Assembly (NCBI GenBank): GCA_024636495.1
Contig: JAGXGZ010000006.1
Location: 1-64,000, forward strand
DNA length: 64,000 bases
Reading direction: 5' to 3'
Origin: Roseobacter sp.
GTDB taxonomy: Bacteria; Pseudomonadota; Alphaproteobacteria; Rhodobacterales; Rhodobacteraceae
The translations under genes and the position numbers were made by a program. Below are positions 28,901-37,925 of the stretch, one piece after another (position 1 is the stretch's first letter; each line of letters opens with the position of its first letter). A model generated the notes under the pieces. The model searched no databases. It saw only the letters and a list, made by a program, of their open reading frames with translations, and was not told the DNA's origin.

Positions 28901-30646
28901 ATGCTGGGCTTGATTCTGCTGCCTGCTCTCGCGCTTTTTGGTTTGGCTGGCCTTTTTGATAACGACGATGACGATGAAGAGCCGCAGGTTTCAAACCCTG
29001 ATGTCGATGAACCAATTGTCGATAACAGCGACGGGAATGGTGGCAGCGATCTGTTGAACGGTTCTGGGGCGTCGGATAATTTGAATGGCTTCGAGGGCAA
29101 TGACACCATCAACGGCTTCGGCGCTGACGACACCATCAATGGCGGGTCTGGCAACGATCTGATCTCGACCGGGGGCGGCAATGATATAGCTGATGGTCAA
29201 GATGGTGACGACACCGTCAATGGCGGCCCCGGCGTTGATTCCTTGTTTGGCGGCAACGGCGCGGATTCATTGACTGGTTTCGGGGCCGACGACAGCCTTA
29301 TCGGCGGCAACGGCCCGGATGTATTGCGCGGCAATTCCGGTGATGATTTCCTTGGCGGCCAAAATGGCAATGACACGCTGGATGGCGGCGCGGGGAACGA
29401 CACGCTTGAAGGTAACTTTGGCAACGACCTGTTGAATGGCTTTGGCGGTTCGGATGTTCTGTCCGGTGGCAACGGCCTCGATACGGTGAACGGTGGCGAC
29501 GGTGCTGACACGCTGTTCGGCAATGAAGCGGCAGATATCTTGTTCGGTGGTCGAGGCAATGATGTGCTGCGCGGCGGCCCAAGTGGCGATTTGCTGAACG
29601 GTGGCACCGGTGACGATGATATTCAGGGCAACGCGGGCATCGATACGCTGTTTGGTGGTCGCGGCCTGGATACGCTCTCGGGCGGTGATGGTGCCGACTA
29701 TCTGGCTGGCAACGACGGCAGCGACCTGCTGAACGGGAACGCGGGCGATGACGGGCTGAATGGTGGTGCCGGTAACGACAGTCTAAACGGGGGTGTCGGC
29801 AATGACACGCTTAGCGGTCTGTTGGGCGATGACTTTCTGGACGGCGAAGGTGGCAACGACTTGCTGAACGGTAACGCAGGCAATGATACGCTGCTTGGCG
29901 GTGGCCTGAACGATACGCTGAACGGCGGGTCGGGCGACGACCTGATGAACGGCGGAACGCAGAACGATCTGCTGAATGGCGGGAGCGGTAATGACAATAT
30001 GTCAGGTCAAAGCGGTGCTGACACGCTGAACGGCGGAGCGGGCAATGATGTGCTGGACGGCGGCGAAGGGCCTGACCTTTTAGCGGGCAACAAAGGTGAC
30101 GATGCGATCTTTGGTGGCTTGGGCAATGACGCTGTCTTTGGTGGCCCCGGAAACGACTCGATTTATGGCGAGGACGGCAATGACTTCTTGCTGACCGGTA
30201 CAGGTGCAGACCTTGCGAATGGTGGTGCAGGAAACGACGTGATCCGTGCGTATGACTTTAACTTTGGCACCGATGTTACGGGAGTCTCTGATACTTTGGC
30301 GGATACGGTTATCGGCGGGGATGGCGATGACCAGATCAGCGCCAATAACGGCGATATGGTCACCGGTGGTGCGGGTTCGGATATCATCAACGCCATCGGC
30401 TATGATCAGGTTGGAACCAGCCCTGTGATCGTGACCGACTTCAATCAGGCGGAAGACGGCTTGTACCTGCAGGAGACCCAGACCTCGCCTGCGAAATTCG
30501 CGCCGGGTGATGGCAACTTTGTGATCCGCGCCGCTGCAAATGGCACCGACAGCGAAATCGTCGTGGGCGGGAATGTGGTCGTGATCCTGCAAGGGACAAG
30601 TGCCGCCGCGCTGAGCGCCGACACCAGTTGGTTGCTGAACGTCTAA
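28901..30646 (+). CDS. RTX calcium-binding repeat protein
   Basis: A 581-residue acidic protein made almost wholly of hemolysin-type calcium-binding nonapeptides (GGxGxDxLx). I count 44 units in perfect 9-residue phase from residue 49 to about 444, with no insertion. It begins with a hydrophobic stretch (residues 2-19) followed at once by DNDDDDEE, so it may be membrane-anchored or exported; the C-terminal 130 residues ([11 protein letters not shown] onward) form a non-repeat cap typical of type I secreted RTX proteins. No catalytic domain is seen. It may be a surface or matrix protein. No type I exporter genes are next to it. It ends 6 nt from the convergent DUF427 gene. Confidence 0.9.
   Translation: MLGLILLPALALFGLAGLFDNDDDDEEPQVSNPDVDEPIVDNSDGNGGSDLLNGSGASDNLNGFEGNDTINGFGADDTINGGSGNDLISTGGGNDIADGQDGDDTVNGGPGVDSLFGGNGADSLTGFGADDSLIGGNGPDVLRGNSGDDFLGGQNGNDTLDGGAGNDTLEGNFGNDLLNGFGGSDVLSGGNGLDTVNGGDGADTLFGNEAADILFGGRGNDVLRGGPSGDLLNGGTGDDDIQGNAGIDTLFGGRGLDTLSGGDGADYLAGNDGSDLLNGNAGDDGLNGGAGNDSLNGGVGNDTLSGLLGDDFLDGEGGNDLLNGNAGNDTLLGGGLNDTLNGGSGDDLMNGGTQNDLLNGGSGNDNMSGQSGADTLNGGAGNDVLDGGEGPDLLAGNKGDDAIFGGLGNDAVFGGPGNDSIYGEDGNDFLLTGTGADLANGGAGNDVIRAYDFNFGTDVTGVSDTLADTVIGGDGDDQISANNGDMVTGGAGSDIINAIGYDQVGTSPVIVTDFNQAEDGLYLQETQTSPAKFAPGDGNFVIRAAANGTDSEIVVGGNVVVILQGTSAAALSADTSWLLNV
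29045..30232 (+). repeat. 44 x 27-bp in-frame RTX repeat array
   Basis: The coding DNA consists of 44 consecutive 27-bp units, diverged in sequence but never out of phase, each encoding one xDxLxGGxG nonapeptide. Codons for GGC-AAC/GGT-AAC and GAT/GAC-ACG-CTG recur. The array could expand or contract by recombination. Confidence 0.9.
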
Positions 30647-30652
30647 ATGTTC

Positions 30653-30997
30653 CTAGATCTGCTCGACGGTAACTTCGGGCAGATTATAAAAGGCCAGATA
30701 ACCTTTGATCCCAGCGACAGCGTCGTTGGGATTTTCGTATGACCACGCAACATTCTCCAGCGTCCGGCTTTTTGTGACGACGGAATAATAGCTGGCATCG
30801 CCTTTGTGCGGGCAATGGGTCGTCTTGTTGGTCTTGTCCAAAAACGCCATCGCGATGTCATCGCGGGGGATATAGATCACCGCGTCCATGTCACCTTCGC
30901 GCAGTTCCAGCGCATTCTTGGTTTCCGCCAGCACGGCCCCCCCGGCGCGCACTGTCCACGTTCCGTCGGCTTCTAAAATCTTGATGTGGTCTGACAT
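30653..30997 (-). CDS. DUF427 domain protein
   Basis: A 114-residue protein of the DUF427 family. The core segment VIYIPRDDIAMAFLDKTNKTTHCPHKGDASYYSV contains the conserved histidine-cysteine-proline-histidine stretch of the family, and the C-terminus DAVAGIKGYLAFY is also typical. The biochemical role is unknown. I chose ATG 30997 (MSDHIKILEADG) over an upstream start that adds 38 arginine/glutamine-rich residues. It follows pepP on the same strand by 40 nt. Confidence 0.88.
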   Translation of the reverse strand: MSDHIKILEADGTWTVRAGGAVLAETKNALELREGDMDAVIYIPRDDIAMAFLDKTNKTTHCPHKGDASYYSVVTKSRTLENVAWSYENPNDAVAGIKGYLAFYNLPEVTVEQI

Positions 30998-31037
30998 AGC
31001 GGACCTTCCTCCCTGAAATCGTTGACGATATTGGCGC

Positions 31038-32828
31038 TTAAATCGGCGCTGTTGCGGCATCCAACCACAGTTTTGCCTCTGGTGATAGCCGGGGCCCGAT
31101 CTTTTCCGCAACGTCGCGGTGATAGGCGTTCAGCCAGTCACGTGTCGCGCTGTCCAACATATCGGGCAGGATCAGCCGCTTGTCGATCGGGGCAAAGCTA
31201 AGCGTCTCCCAACATAGCATTTTTCGGTGATTGTCGCCCCCCGGTAGATCAGGGGCAGATCGGACAACCAATAGATTTTCCAGCCGGATGCCAAAGGCCC
31301 CCTCACGGTAATATCCCGGCTCGTTGCTTAGGATCATGCCCGGCATCAAGGGCACTGTGCTGATCTTGCTCAGCCGTTGCGGGCCTTCGTGCACGCTGAG
31401 ATATGCACCGACACCGTGCCCCAGCCCGTGGTCAAAATCCTGACCTGCCAGCCACAGCGGCAACCGCCCGATGGCTTCGATATCGCGGCCAGCAAGGCCA
31501 TCTGGCCAGCGTAGGCGGCTCATCGTGATCATGCCCGTCAGCACGCGGGTAAAGGCCTGTTTCGCTTCAAGCGGTGCGGCACCGATGGCAACGGTGCGGG
31601 TAATATCGGTGGTCCCGTCAAGATACTGCCCGCCAGAATCAAGCACCAGCAGATGACCATTTTCCAGCGTGCTATCGGTGTCCTCTGTCACGCGGTAATG
31701 CATGATCGCGCCGTTCGGGCCGGTGCCCGCAATCGTTTCGAAACTGATGTCCTGAAGGGCATTGTCGCGGCGGCGCGCCTCCTCAAGCTTGGTGACAACC
31801 TCTGCCTCAGTCAGCGTACCGGGCGCTTGTGCCTCAAGCCAGGCCAGCGTTTCGACCAAGGCTGCGCCATCGCGCAGATGCGCCGCAGCAGATCCCGCGA
31901 CCTCTGCCGCGTTCTTGCAGGCCTTGGGCAAAGCGCAGGGATCGTCACCCCAAGCCGCGCGGTCGCCTACGGCATCGGCAATAGCAACAGGAACGGTGGT
32001 TTTGTCCAGCCGGATCGGGCCGGGGAGTGCGCCAAGATAGGCCAGCAGCGCGTCCGGTGCATGCACTGTCACGTGATCGCCCAGATGGTCGGCCAAATCG
32101 GCGACTTTGGCGGGGGCCACGAACAGGTCGACTGCCGCCGATCCATGCAGAACGGCAAAGCCATGCACGACCGGATTGCGGGCGATGTCAGCGCCGCGAA
32201 TGTTCAACAGCCAGCACAGGCTGTCTGGCAAGGTGATCACCGCCGCATGCTCATCTGCAGCGCGCAAGGCTTCCCCCAACCGCGCGCATTTATGGGCGTG
32301 GGTTTCTCCGGCAAACTCAAGCGGGTGTACCTTGGCAGGAAACATCGGCGGGGCAGGTTGGTTTTCCCAGATGCGGTCAACCAGATTGACGCAGCGGCGC
32401 ATCGTGATGTCGCTGCCTTTCAGGGCCACCTCAAGCTGTTCGATCTGCCCTAGCGCATGAAGCCACGGATCAAACCCGACAACGCCACCTTGTGGCAGCT
32501 CGGCTTTCAGCCAGTCTGCCAACGACACTTCGGGCCAGGCCACAGGCGTATATACATCGGCCACCTGTGCTTTGACCTGCGTACGGTATCGCCCGTCAAT
32601 GAACACGCCCGCGACGTCCAGCAAGGCCGCACAAAAACCCGCTGATCCGGTGAATCCGGTCAACCAGCTAAGACGTTCATCATGGGGGGCAACATATTCG
32701 CCCTGATGCGCGTCGGCGCGCGGCACCAGAAAACCGTCCAGACCTTCGATCTTGATTTCAGCGCGCAAAGCGGCCAGCCGGGGCGGGCCTTGCTCAGGCT
32801 TTGATGTCACCTCAAATGATTGAAACAT
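31038..32828 (-). CDS. pepP: M24B family Xaa-Pro aminopeptidase
   Basis: A 596-residue metallopeptidase of the M24B family, cleaving N-terminal residues linked to proline. It has two creatinase-like N-terminal domains (GLDGFLVPRADAHQGEY) and a C-terminal pita-bread domain with metal-site segments DSGGQYLDGTTDITRT, GHGVGAYLSVHEGP and SNEPGYYREGAFGIRLEN. Length matches the long eukaryote-like subgroup. The ribosome site is AAGGGG ahead of ATG 32828. It lies downstream of cobT on the same strand, separated by 56 nt that carry a repeat tail. Confidence 0.94.
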   Translation of the reverse strand: MFQSFEVTSKPEQGPPRLAALRAEIKIEGLDGFLVPRADAHQGEYVAPHDERLSWLTGFTGSAGFCAALLDVAGVFIDGRYRTQVKAQVADVYTPVAWPEVSLADWLKAELPQGGVVGFDPWLHALGQIEQLEVALKGSDITMRRCVNLVDRIWENQPAPPMFPAKVHPLEFAGETHAHKCARLGEALRAADEHAAVITLPDSLCWLLNIRGADIARNPVVHGFAVLHGSAAVDLFVAPAKVADLADHLGDHVTVHAPDALLAYLGALPGPIRLDKTTVPVAIADAVGDRAAWGDDPCALPKACKNAAEVAGSAAAHLRDGAALVETLAWLEAQAPGTLTEAEVVTKLEEARRRDNALQDISFETIAGTGPNGAIMHYRVTEDTDSTLENGHLLVLDSGGQYLDGTTDITRTVAIGAAPLEAKQAFTRVLTGMITMSRLRWPDGLAGRDIEAIGRLPLWLAGQDFDHGLGHGVGAYLSVHEGPQRLSKISTVPLMPGMILSNEPGYYREGAFGIRLENLLVVRSAPDLPGGDNHRKMLCWETLSFAPIDKRLILPDMLDSATRDWLNAYHRDVAEKIGPRLSPEAKLWLDAATAPI

Positions 32829-32840
32829 GACGCCACCCCT

Positions 32841-32870
32841 TCTTCATTTTGCTAAAAAAACTCCCCGCGG
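32841..32870 (-). repeat. Hairpin-plus-tail repeat, copy C (tail only)
   Basis: On the reverse strand the segment reads CCGCGGGGAGTTTTTTTAGC then AAAATGAAGA, matching the tail of copies A and D (CCGGAGTTTAnTTGGCAAAATGAA). It lies directly upstream of the pepP ribosome binding site, with GCGTTCGGGACGC as a possible hairpin before it. Confidence 0.55.
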
Positions 32871-32884
32871 AGCGTCCCGAACGC

Positions 32885-34747
32885 TCAGCTTGCGCGGCGC
32901 ATGCCCATAATGCGCGCCCGTGCCCGTGGATCATTATCAAACAGCGCCGCGAGTTGTTCTGTCATCGCACCGGCAAGCTGGTCCACATCGGTAATCGTCA
33001 CCGCACGGTCATAGTACCGCGTAACATCATGGCCAATACCAATCGCCAGCAATTCAACCATCTTACGTTTCTCGACCATGGCGATCACATCACGCAGGTG
33101 TTTTTCCAAATAATTCGCCGGGTTGACGGACAAGGTGCTGTCGTCGACAGGTGCGCCGTCACTGATCACCATCAAAATCTTGCGCGACTCGTGGCGTGCA
33201 ACCATCCGGCGGTGCGCCCATTCCAGCGCCTCGCCGTCAATGTTTTCCTTCAGTAGGCCTTCTTTCATCATCAGCCCCAAATTGGGCCGGGTCCGCCGCC
33301 AAGGTGCATCTGCTGATTTATAGATGATATGGCGCAAATCGTTCAACCGACCGGGCTGCACGGGGCGGCCATCGTTCAGCCACGCCTCGCGGGCTTGGCC
33401 GCCTTTCCACGCGCGGGTGGTAAAGCCTAAAATCTCGACCTTGACGTTGCAGCGTTCCAGCGTGCGCGCCAGAACATCGGCACAGATCGCCGCGATCGAA
33501 ATGGGACGCCCGCGCATGGAGCCAGAGTTATCCAGCAACAATGTCACGCAGGTATCACGAAATTCGGTGTCTTTTTCCATCTTGAACGACAACGGTGTGG
33601 TCGGGTTCGCCACAATCCGCGCCAGACGGCCCGCGTCCAGCGTGCCTTCTTCAAGGTCAAACTCCCACGATCTATTTTGTTGGGCTTGCAACCGGCGTTG
33701 CAGCTTGTTTGCCAAACGGCTCACGGCCCCTTTCAGCGGTTCCAACTGCTGGTCGAGATAAGCGCGTAGGCGTTCAAGCTCGGCAGGTTCTGCCAGATCT
33801 TCCGCACCTATCACCTCGTCATTGTCGGTTTGGTACACCAGATAATTCGGATCGGCGTCGGATGCTTGGGGCGGGGCGGGTGGCTCCATCGGGGCGTCGC
33901 CGTCGGGCATCTCGGCCTCGTCACCCAGCTCTTGGTCCGCCATGTCGTCCATGGAAACCTGCGCTTGGGATTCGTCTTGCTGCTGTTCTTGCGACTGTTC
34001 GGGAGAGGCCTCTGCCTGCTCGTCGTCATCGTCATCCTGACCCGTGCTATCTGGATCTTGTTCTTCTTCGGCGCTGTCCTGATCATCGTCGGATTGGTCA
34101 GGATCGTCGCCCAATTGGTCGCCATAACCTAGATCAACGATCATCTTGCGGGCAAACCGCGCAAAGGCTGCTTGATCATCCAAGGTGTCGTTCAAGGTCT
34201 CAAGCGTGCCGCCGGCCTGCTCTTCGATATAGCCGCGCCACAGGTCCATAGCGTTTGCGGCACCGACGGGCAGGTCGCGGCCTGTGGCCAGATGGCGCAC
34301 AAGGTATCCCGCAGCCGTCGCAAGCGGCACATCGCTGGGTTGCTTTGCCTGATCATACCCTTTGCGCAGCGAGTCGTATTTGATTTTTGCGTCGATGTTT
34401 CCGGCGGTGCCGGGCATGTCGCGGGCACCAACAGCCTCGCAGCGCGCGGTTTCCATCGCCTCGTATAATTCGCGGGCCATGTCACCGGTAGGCAGGTATT
34501 TCGAATGGGTCTGGCCGTTATGGTAGCGCCGGTTCAGCGCCAGCGCATCAGCGGTGCCACGTGCCAACATCACTTCGTCGCGGGTCATGCGGCGGCTGAT
34601 CTGGGGCAGGCGCATCGCATCCCCCGAGATGCCCGAGGGATCGACAGAGTAGCTGACCGTCAGGTCAGGGTCGTGCGACATCACCTTGGTCGCTTCAGCC
34701 AGCGCCTTTTTAAACGCGTCTGCGGGATTGTCTGATGGTTTGCTCAT
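32885..34747 (-). CDS. cobT: Cobaltochelatase subunit CobT
   Basis: CobT is a subunit of the ATP-dependent aerobic cobalt chelatase that inserts cobalt into hydrogenobyrinate a,c-diamide with CobN and CobS. The 620-residue protein has a mixed N-terminal part, a long Asp/Glu/Gln-rich central stretch (about residues 215-300) and a C-terminal VWA domain with the MIDAS motif DNSGSMRG near residue 405 and [12 protein letters not shown] later. Its start overlaps the stop of the small secreted-protein gene by 4 nt. CobN is not in the window. Confidence 0.95.
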   Translation of the reverse strand: MSKPSDNPADAFKKALAEATKVMSHDPDLTVSYSVDPSGISGDAMRLPQISRRMTRDEVMLARGTADALALNRRYHNGQTHSKYLPTGDMARELYEAMETARCEAVGARDMPGTAGNIDAKIKYDSLRKGYDQAKQPSDVPLATAAGYLVRHLATGRDLPVGAANAMDLWRGYIEEQAGGTLETLNDTLDDQAAFARFARKMIVDLGYGDQLGDDPDQSDDDQDSAEEEQDPDSTGQDDDDDEQAEASPEQSQEQQQDESQAQVSMDDMADQELGDEAEMPDGDAPMEPPAPPQASDADPNYLVYQTDNDEVIGAEDLAEPAELERLRAYLDQQLEPLKGAVSRLANKLQRRLQAQQNRSWEFDLEEGTLDAGRLARIVANPTTPLSFKMEKDTEFRDTCVTLLLDNSGSMRGRPISIAAICADVLARTLERCNVKVEILGFTTRAWKGGQAREAWLNDGRPVQPGRLNDLRHIIYKSADAPWRRTRPNLGLMMKEGLLKENIDGEALEWAHRRMVARHESRKILMVISDGAPVDDSTLSVNPANYLEKHLRDVIAMVEKRKMVELLAIGIGHDVTRYYDRAVTITDVDQLAGAMTEQLAALFDNDPRARARIMGMRRAS

Positions 34748-35136
34748 TTCAAATCTCGCGTCTCAGGTTGTTCATTTCCAAAACTCTCGCAGGTTTGACC
34801 CAGTGTTTCAAACACCTTGCGAGACTGCTTGTCGTTGCCAAAAATCACGGCTTCGGCCAATAGTGCCATTGCGCTGCGCTGGTCTTGAATCGTGTGGTCA
34901 ATTTCTGTGACGCGGCCCGGCGCCAGTCTTACGGCAACGTTGCGAAAGGCATCGGACCTTTTCAAGTCGTCTGGCGATCCTTCTAGAAACGGTGACCTTT
35001 TCGCGTAGTCGTTAAATCCCAGCCAAAAGGCCGCGCATTGCGCAGCGGGATCGAGTGCCGGGTCACTTTGGGCCTGCGCGCCGCCGCTGATCAGCAGGGC
35101 GGCGCAAAGACCGATCAGTGATCGGCTTTTATCCAA
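34744..35136 (-). CDS. Small secreted protein of unknown function
   Basis: A 130-residue protein with a cleavable signal peptide (residues 1-23, ending AQAQ) and a mature part with two cysteines, in [13 protein letters not shown] and [10 protein letters not shown] do not recognise the family. The start is a TTG at 35136 that overlaps the end of cobS by 8 nt, and its stop overlaps cobT by 4 nt, so it is translated as part of the cobST unit even though cobalt chelation is cytoplasmic. The two cysteines could form one disulfide in the periplasm. A link to cobalamin is suggested only by position. Confidence 0.75.
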   Translation of the reverse strand: MDKSRSLIGLCAALLISGGAQAQSDPALDPAAQCAAFWLGFNDYAKRSPFLEGSPDDLKRSDAFRNVAVRLAPGRVTEIDHTIQDQRSAMALLAEAVIFGNDKQSRKVFETLGQTCESFGNEQPETRDLK

Positions 35137-36115
35137 GGCTCACGCTTGCCGCAGACTCGGGCAGTTCCTCATCGAACAAACGCTGGTAGAATTCGGCAAC
35201 CGTCTGGCGCTCAAGTTCGTCGCATTTGTTCAGAAACGACAGACGGAAGGCGTAGCCCACGTTGCGGAAGATCTCGGCGTTTTGGGCCCATGCGATGACC
35301 GTGCGTGGCGACATCACAGTAGACAGGTCACCGTTCATAAAGGCAGTGCGCGTCAGGTCGGCAACGGTGACCATCTGCTTGATCGTCTTGCGACCTTTTT
35401 CGGTGTTGTAATGGGGGTTCTTGGACATCACGATTGCGGTTTCCGCGTCAATCGACAGGTAGTTCAGCGTCGCCACAAGCGACCAACGGTCCATCTGACC
35501 TTGGTTAATCTGCTGGGTGCCGTGATACAGACCCGTGGTGTCGCCCAAACCGACGGTGTTGGCCGTCGCGAAAATGCGGAAATAGGGGTGGGGTTCGATC
35601 ACCTGGTTCTGGTCCAGCAAGGTCAGCTTGCCGTCAACTTCGAGAACGCGCTGGATCACGAACATCACGTCGGCGCGGCCCGCATCGTATTCGTCGAACA
35701 CAATCGCAGTTGGGTTGCGCAGCGCCCACGGCAGGATGCCTTCCTGGAACGTGGTGACTTGTTTGCCATCCACCAGCTTGATCGCGTCTTTGCCAATCAG
35801 ATCGATCCGGCTGATGTGGCTGTCAAGGTTGACGCGCACACAGGGCCAGTTCAGCAGGCTTGCGACCTGTTCGATGTGCGTGGATTTTCCTGTGCCGTGA
35901 TAGCCTTGGATCATGACCCGGCGGTTGTGGTTGAACCCTGCAAGGATCGCCAATGTCGTATCGGGATCGAATTTATAGGTGCTGTCCAGATCGGGCACGC
36001 GGCTGGTGCGTTCCTCGAACCCGTGCACGACCATATCGGTGTCGATACCGAAGACGTCGCGAACCGAGATCTCTTTGGTGGGTTTCGCGTTAAGATCCAA
36101 TGAGGTCTCGGTCAT
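35129..36115 (-). CDS. cobS: Cobaltochelatase subunit CobS
   Basis: CobS is the AAA+ ATPase partner of CobT in the aerobic cobalt chelatase. From ATG 36115 the protein has 328 residues, with Walker [10 protein letters not shown] at 71-79, Walker [13 protein letters not shown], and the [17 protein letters not shown]-terminus typical of CobS. An in-frame upstream start at 36286 would add 57 unrelated residues. It heads the cobS-small protein-cobT unit after a 207-nt gap from the J-domain gene on the same strand. Confidence 0.95.
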   Translation of the reverse strand: MTETSLDLNAKPTKEISVRDVFGIDTDMVVHGFEERTSRVPDLDSTYKFDPDTTLAILAGFNHNRRVMIQGYHGTGKSTHIEQVASLLNWPCVRVNLDSHISRIDLIGKDAIKLVDGKQVTTFQEGILPWALRNPTAIVFDEYDAGRADVMFVIQRVLEVDGKLTLLDQNQVIEPHPYFRIFATANTVGLGDTTGLYHGTQQINQGQMDRWSLVATLNYLSIDAETAIVMSKNPHYNTEKGRKTIKQMVTVADLTRTAFMNGDLSTVMSPRTVIAWAQNAEIFRNVGYAFRLSFLNKCDELERQTVAEFYQRLFDEELPESAASVSLG

Positions 36116-36322
36116 ACTGTGTCGTCCTTCACATTCTTGAGCGCCCTGTGGGTCAGGGCCGATTTCACTAGGCAACATATCTTTCTTAAGGCTGAGGGAA
36201 AGGGCCAATTGACATATGCGGCAATCGCGGCGCGCCCCTCGGGTAAAAACGCAGCATTGGCGATCCGCGCGCCAGCCCTCATGCAAGGCAGGCCGCGCAG
36301 ATCACCAATGCTGGGGCGGGAT
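36116..36322 (-). promoter_or_regulatory. cobS upstream gap
   Basis: The 207 nt ahead of cobS hold no gene I can support. I looked for the conserved B12-box of a cobalamin riboswitch and did not see one. A plain promoter is the simplest reading. Confidence 0.35.
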
Positions 36323-36952
36323 CTATTGATCTTTAAAGTTGCGGCTGGTTTTCAACTGGTCCCATGCCCAGACGACCTCTTGCAACTGCTCTTCCTGACT
36401 GCGGTCGCCGCCGTTCATATCCGGGTGCAGCACTTTGATCAGCTTTTTGTAGGCCTTGCGCACCTCTGGCTTGGTCCAAGTGTCCTTGGCCTCAAGGATC
36501 TCAAGCGCGCGGCGCTCTGTGGGCGGCAGGCGGCGGCCCGCAGCAGGCCCTTTGCCGGGGTTCTGCGTGGCGTTCTTGCCCAACACCTGATGCGGGTCCT
36601 CGATACCCAGCCGGGCCCAGGCACGCGCCTCTGGATCGCCAAGCGGCTTGGTGGTGCGTTCCCAGACCTTGTCTTTGGACATCTGGGCGTTCAGTTCGGC
36701 CTCGGTGGTGCCGTCAAAGAAATTCCACTTGAGATTATATTCGCGCACATGCTGCTGGCAGAACCAGAAATAGTCGTCCAACACGTCAGGCGCTTTGGGC
36801 GCGCGGTACTTGCCGGGCTCTTCGCAGCCTTCATGTGAACACAGCCGTTGTGATGTCTCGGATGCACCGGACATTCCCCGCCGACCACGGGGGTTCTTCT
36901 TTTTGGAGGACGACACGGACATGTCGAATCCGAAGGGATCTGGCTTGGGCAT
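36323..36952 (-). CDS. J-domain protein with N-terminal Cys cluster
   Basis: A 209-residue cytoplasmic protein whose C-terminal 60 residues are a J domain with the HPD motif at 176-178 (KVLHPDMNGGD), so it should stimulate a DnaK-type chaperone. The N-terminal half is unlike DnaJ: CSHEGCEEPGKYRAP (Cys38, Cys43) followed by FWFCQQHVREYN (Cys65, His68) could bind zinc. There is no Gly/Phe region or DnaJ zinc centre. Similar short J proteins occur next to cobS/bolA in alphaproteobacteria by my recollection. It is divergent from bolA across 74 nt. Confidence 0.88.
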   Translation of the reverse strand: MPKPDPFGFDMSVSSSKKKNPRGRRGMSGASETSQRLCSHEGCEEPGKYRAPKAPDVLDDYFWFCQQHVREYNLKWNFFDGTTEAELNAQMSKDKVWERTTKPLGDPEARAWARLGIEDPHQVLGKNATQNPGKGPAAGRRLPPTERRALEILEAKDTWTKPEVRKAYKKLIKVLHPDMNGGDRSQEEQLQEVVWAWDQLKTSRNFKDQ

Positions 36953-37026
36953 GATATGGACCTTTCCGACTCAGGACGATCACTCTAAAGATTGCAGCGC
37001 CAGATTGAAGGGGGCTATGCGAAAAA

Positions 37027-37284
37027 ATGTCAGTAACTCAAGAAATTGCAGACCGGCTTGAGGCTGCTTTTGCGCCATCCGAGCTGAATGTCGTGGACGA
37101 CAGCGAAAGCCATCGGGGGCATTCCGGCTTTCAAGAAGGCGGTGAGAGCCACTTTAATGTGAAAATTCGCACCAGTCATTTCAAGGGCATGAACAGGCTT
37201 GCCCGCCACCGCGCCGTGCACAGCGCCTTGGGGCCTGAGTTGATTGGTCGCATCCACGCGCTGGCGCTGGACCTCGACGTTTAG
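37027..37284 (+). CDS. bolA: BolA family protein
   Basis: An 85-residue BolA-fold protein. The segments DDSESHRGHSG and ESHFNVKIRTSHFKGMNRLARHRAV carry the conserved histidines that bind iron-sulfur clusters together with monothiol glutaredoxins; BolA also affects cell shape and stress responses in other bacteria. The start is an ATG at 37027. Its stop overlaps the convergent DUF4177-like gene by 4 nt. Confidence 0.94.
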   Translation: MSVTQEIADRLEAAFAPSELNVVDDSESHRGHSGFQEGGESHFNVKIRTSHFKGMNRLARHRAVHSALGPELIGRIHALALDLDV

Positions 37285-37808
37285 TCTTTGGGCGCGGGGG
37301 GCGGCGTGTCTGTAGCCGGCACAGCGTCATCTGCGCCTTTTTCGGCGTCATCCGGTTGCACAGCCTTTTTACGCCGCGAGGCGAGGGTGCTTAGCAACGC
37401 GGGGGCGGCGCTAAGATGATCGGGGTCTTCCACGCCGTTCTCGCCCTCGAAAAACCCCTCGTAGCCTTTGGGGTTTTTGGCGATCTCGGCCTTCTTCGCG
37501 TCAATCGGGTCAAGCTCCGGGGTGAACTGGTGGGGGGCGGGCAGCAATTCGGGGTTGAACGCATCAGTGTCGCCTTCGCGCGGGCGGCGAAACACCAGCA
37601 CATTGCGCCATTCGGTGGTCGACCCGGTCAGCCCGACCCGTTCAATCGAGGGCAGGGTTTCAGCGCGCTGATATTCCCAGCCATAGCCTGAAAGCCCGTT
37701 CATCAACTCTTGGAGAGCATGGGAAAACCGCGCTTCGGCCCCTTTGACGTTCTTGCCCTTCAGGCCCTTGTTGGGGGCGGGTACGACTTTGTATTCGTAA
37801 CGGGGCAT
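37281..37808 (-). CDS. DUF4177-like protein
   Basis: A 175-residue protein whose first 75 residues (MPRYEYKVVPAPNKG, then LQELMNGLSGYGWEYQRAETLP, then NVLVFRR) match the short DUF4177 fold of unknown function. The remaining 100 residues are low-complexity, rich in Pro, Ala, Asp and Lys, and probably disordered. I chose ATG 37808, which gives the canonical start; an upstream start adds 18 residues. It is convergent with bolA. Confidence 0.82.
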   Translation of the reverse strand: MPRYEYKVVPAPNKGLKGKNVKGAEARFSHALQELMNGLSGYGWEYQRAETLPSIERVGLTGSTTEWRNVLVFRRPREGDTDAFNPELLPAPHQFTPELDPIDAKKAEIAKNPKGYEGFFEGENGVEDPDHLSAAPALLSTLASRRKKAVQPDDAEKGADDAVPATDTPPPAPKD

Positions 37809-37925
37809 GGGTGTCCTTTGGCGTTGTTTGCCCAACATACCCCATCGGAATTTATCACACAATGGAAGGTGGGTTGGGGAGGGTGGTTTGCGAAGGGTGG
37901 GTTGCGCAGCGCGGATCGGCGCGGG

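Noticed and set aside
29045..30232. CRISPR-like or microsatellite array
   Set aside because: The repeats are 27-bp coding units of an RTX protein, in frame and without spacers.
36116..36322. Cobalamin riboswitch before cobS
   Set aside because: No B12-box-like sequence was found and the gap shows no convincing multi-stem fold by eye.
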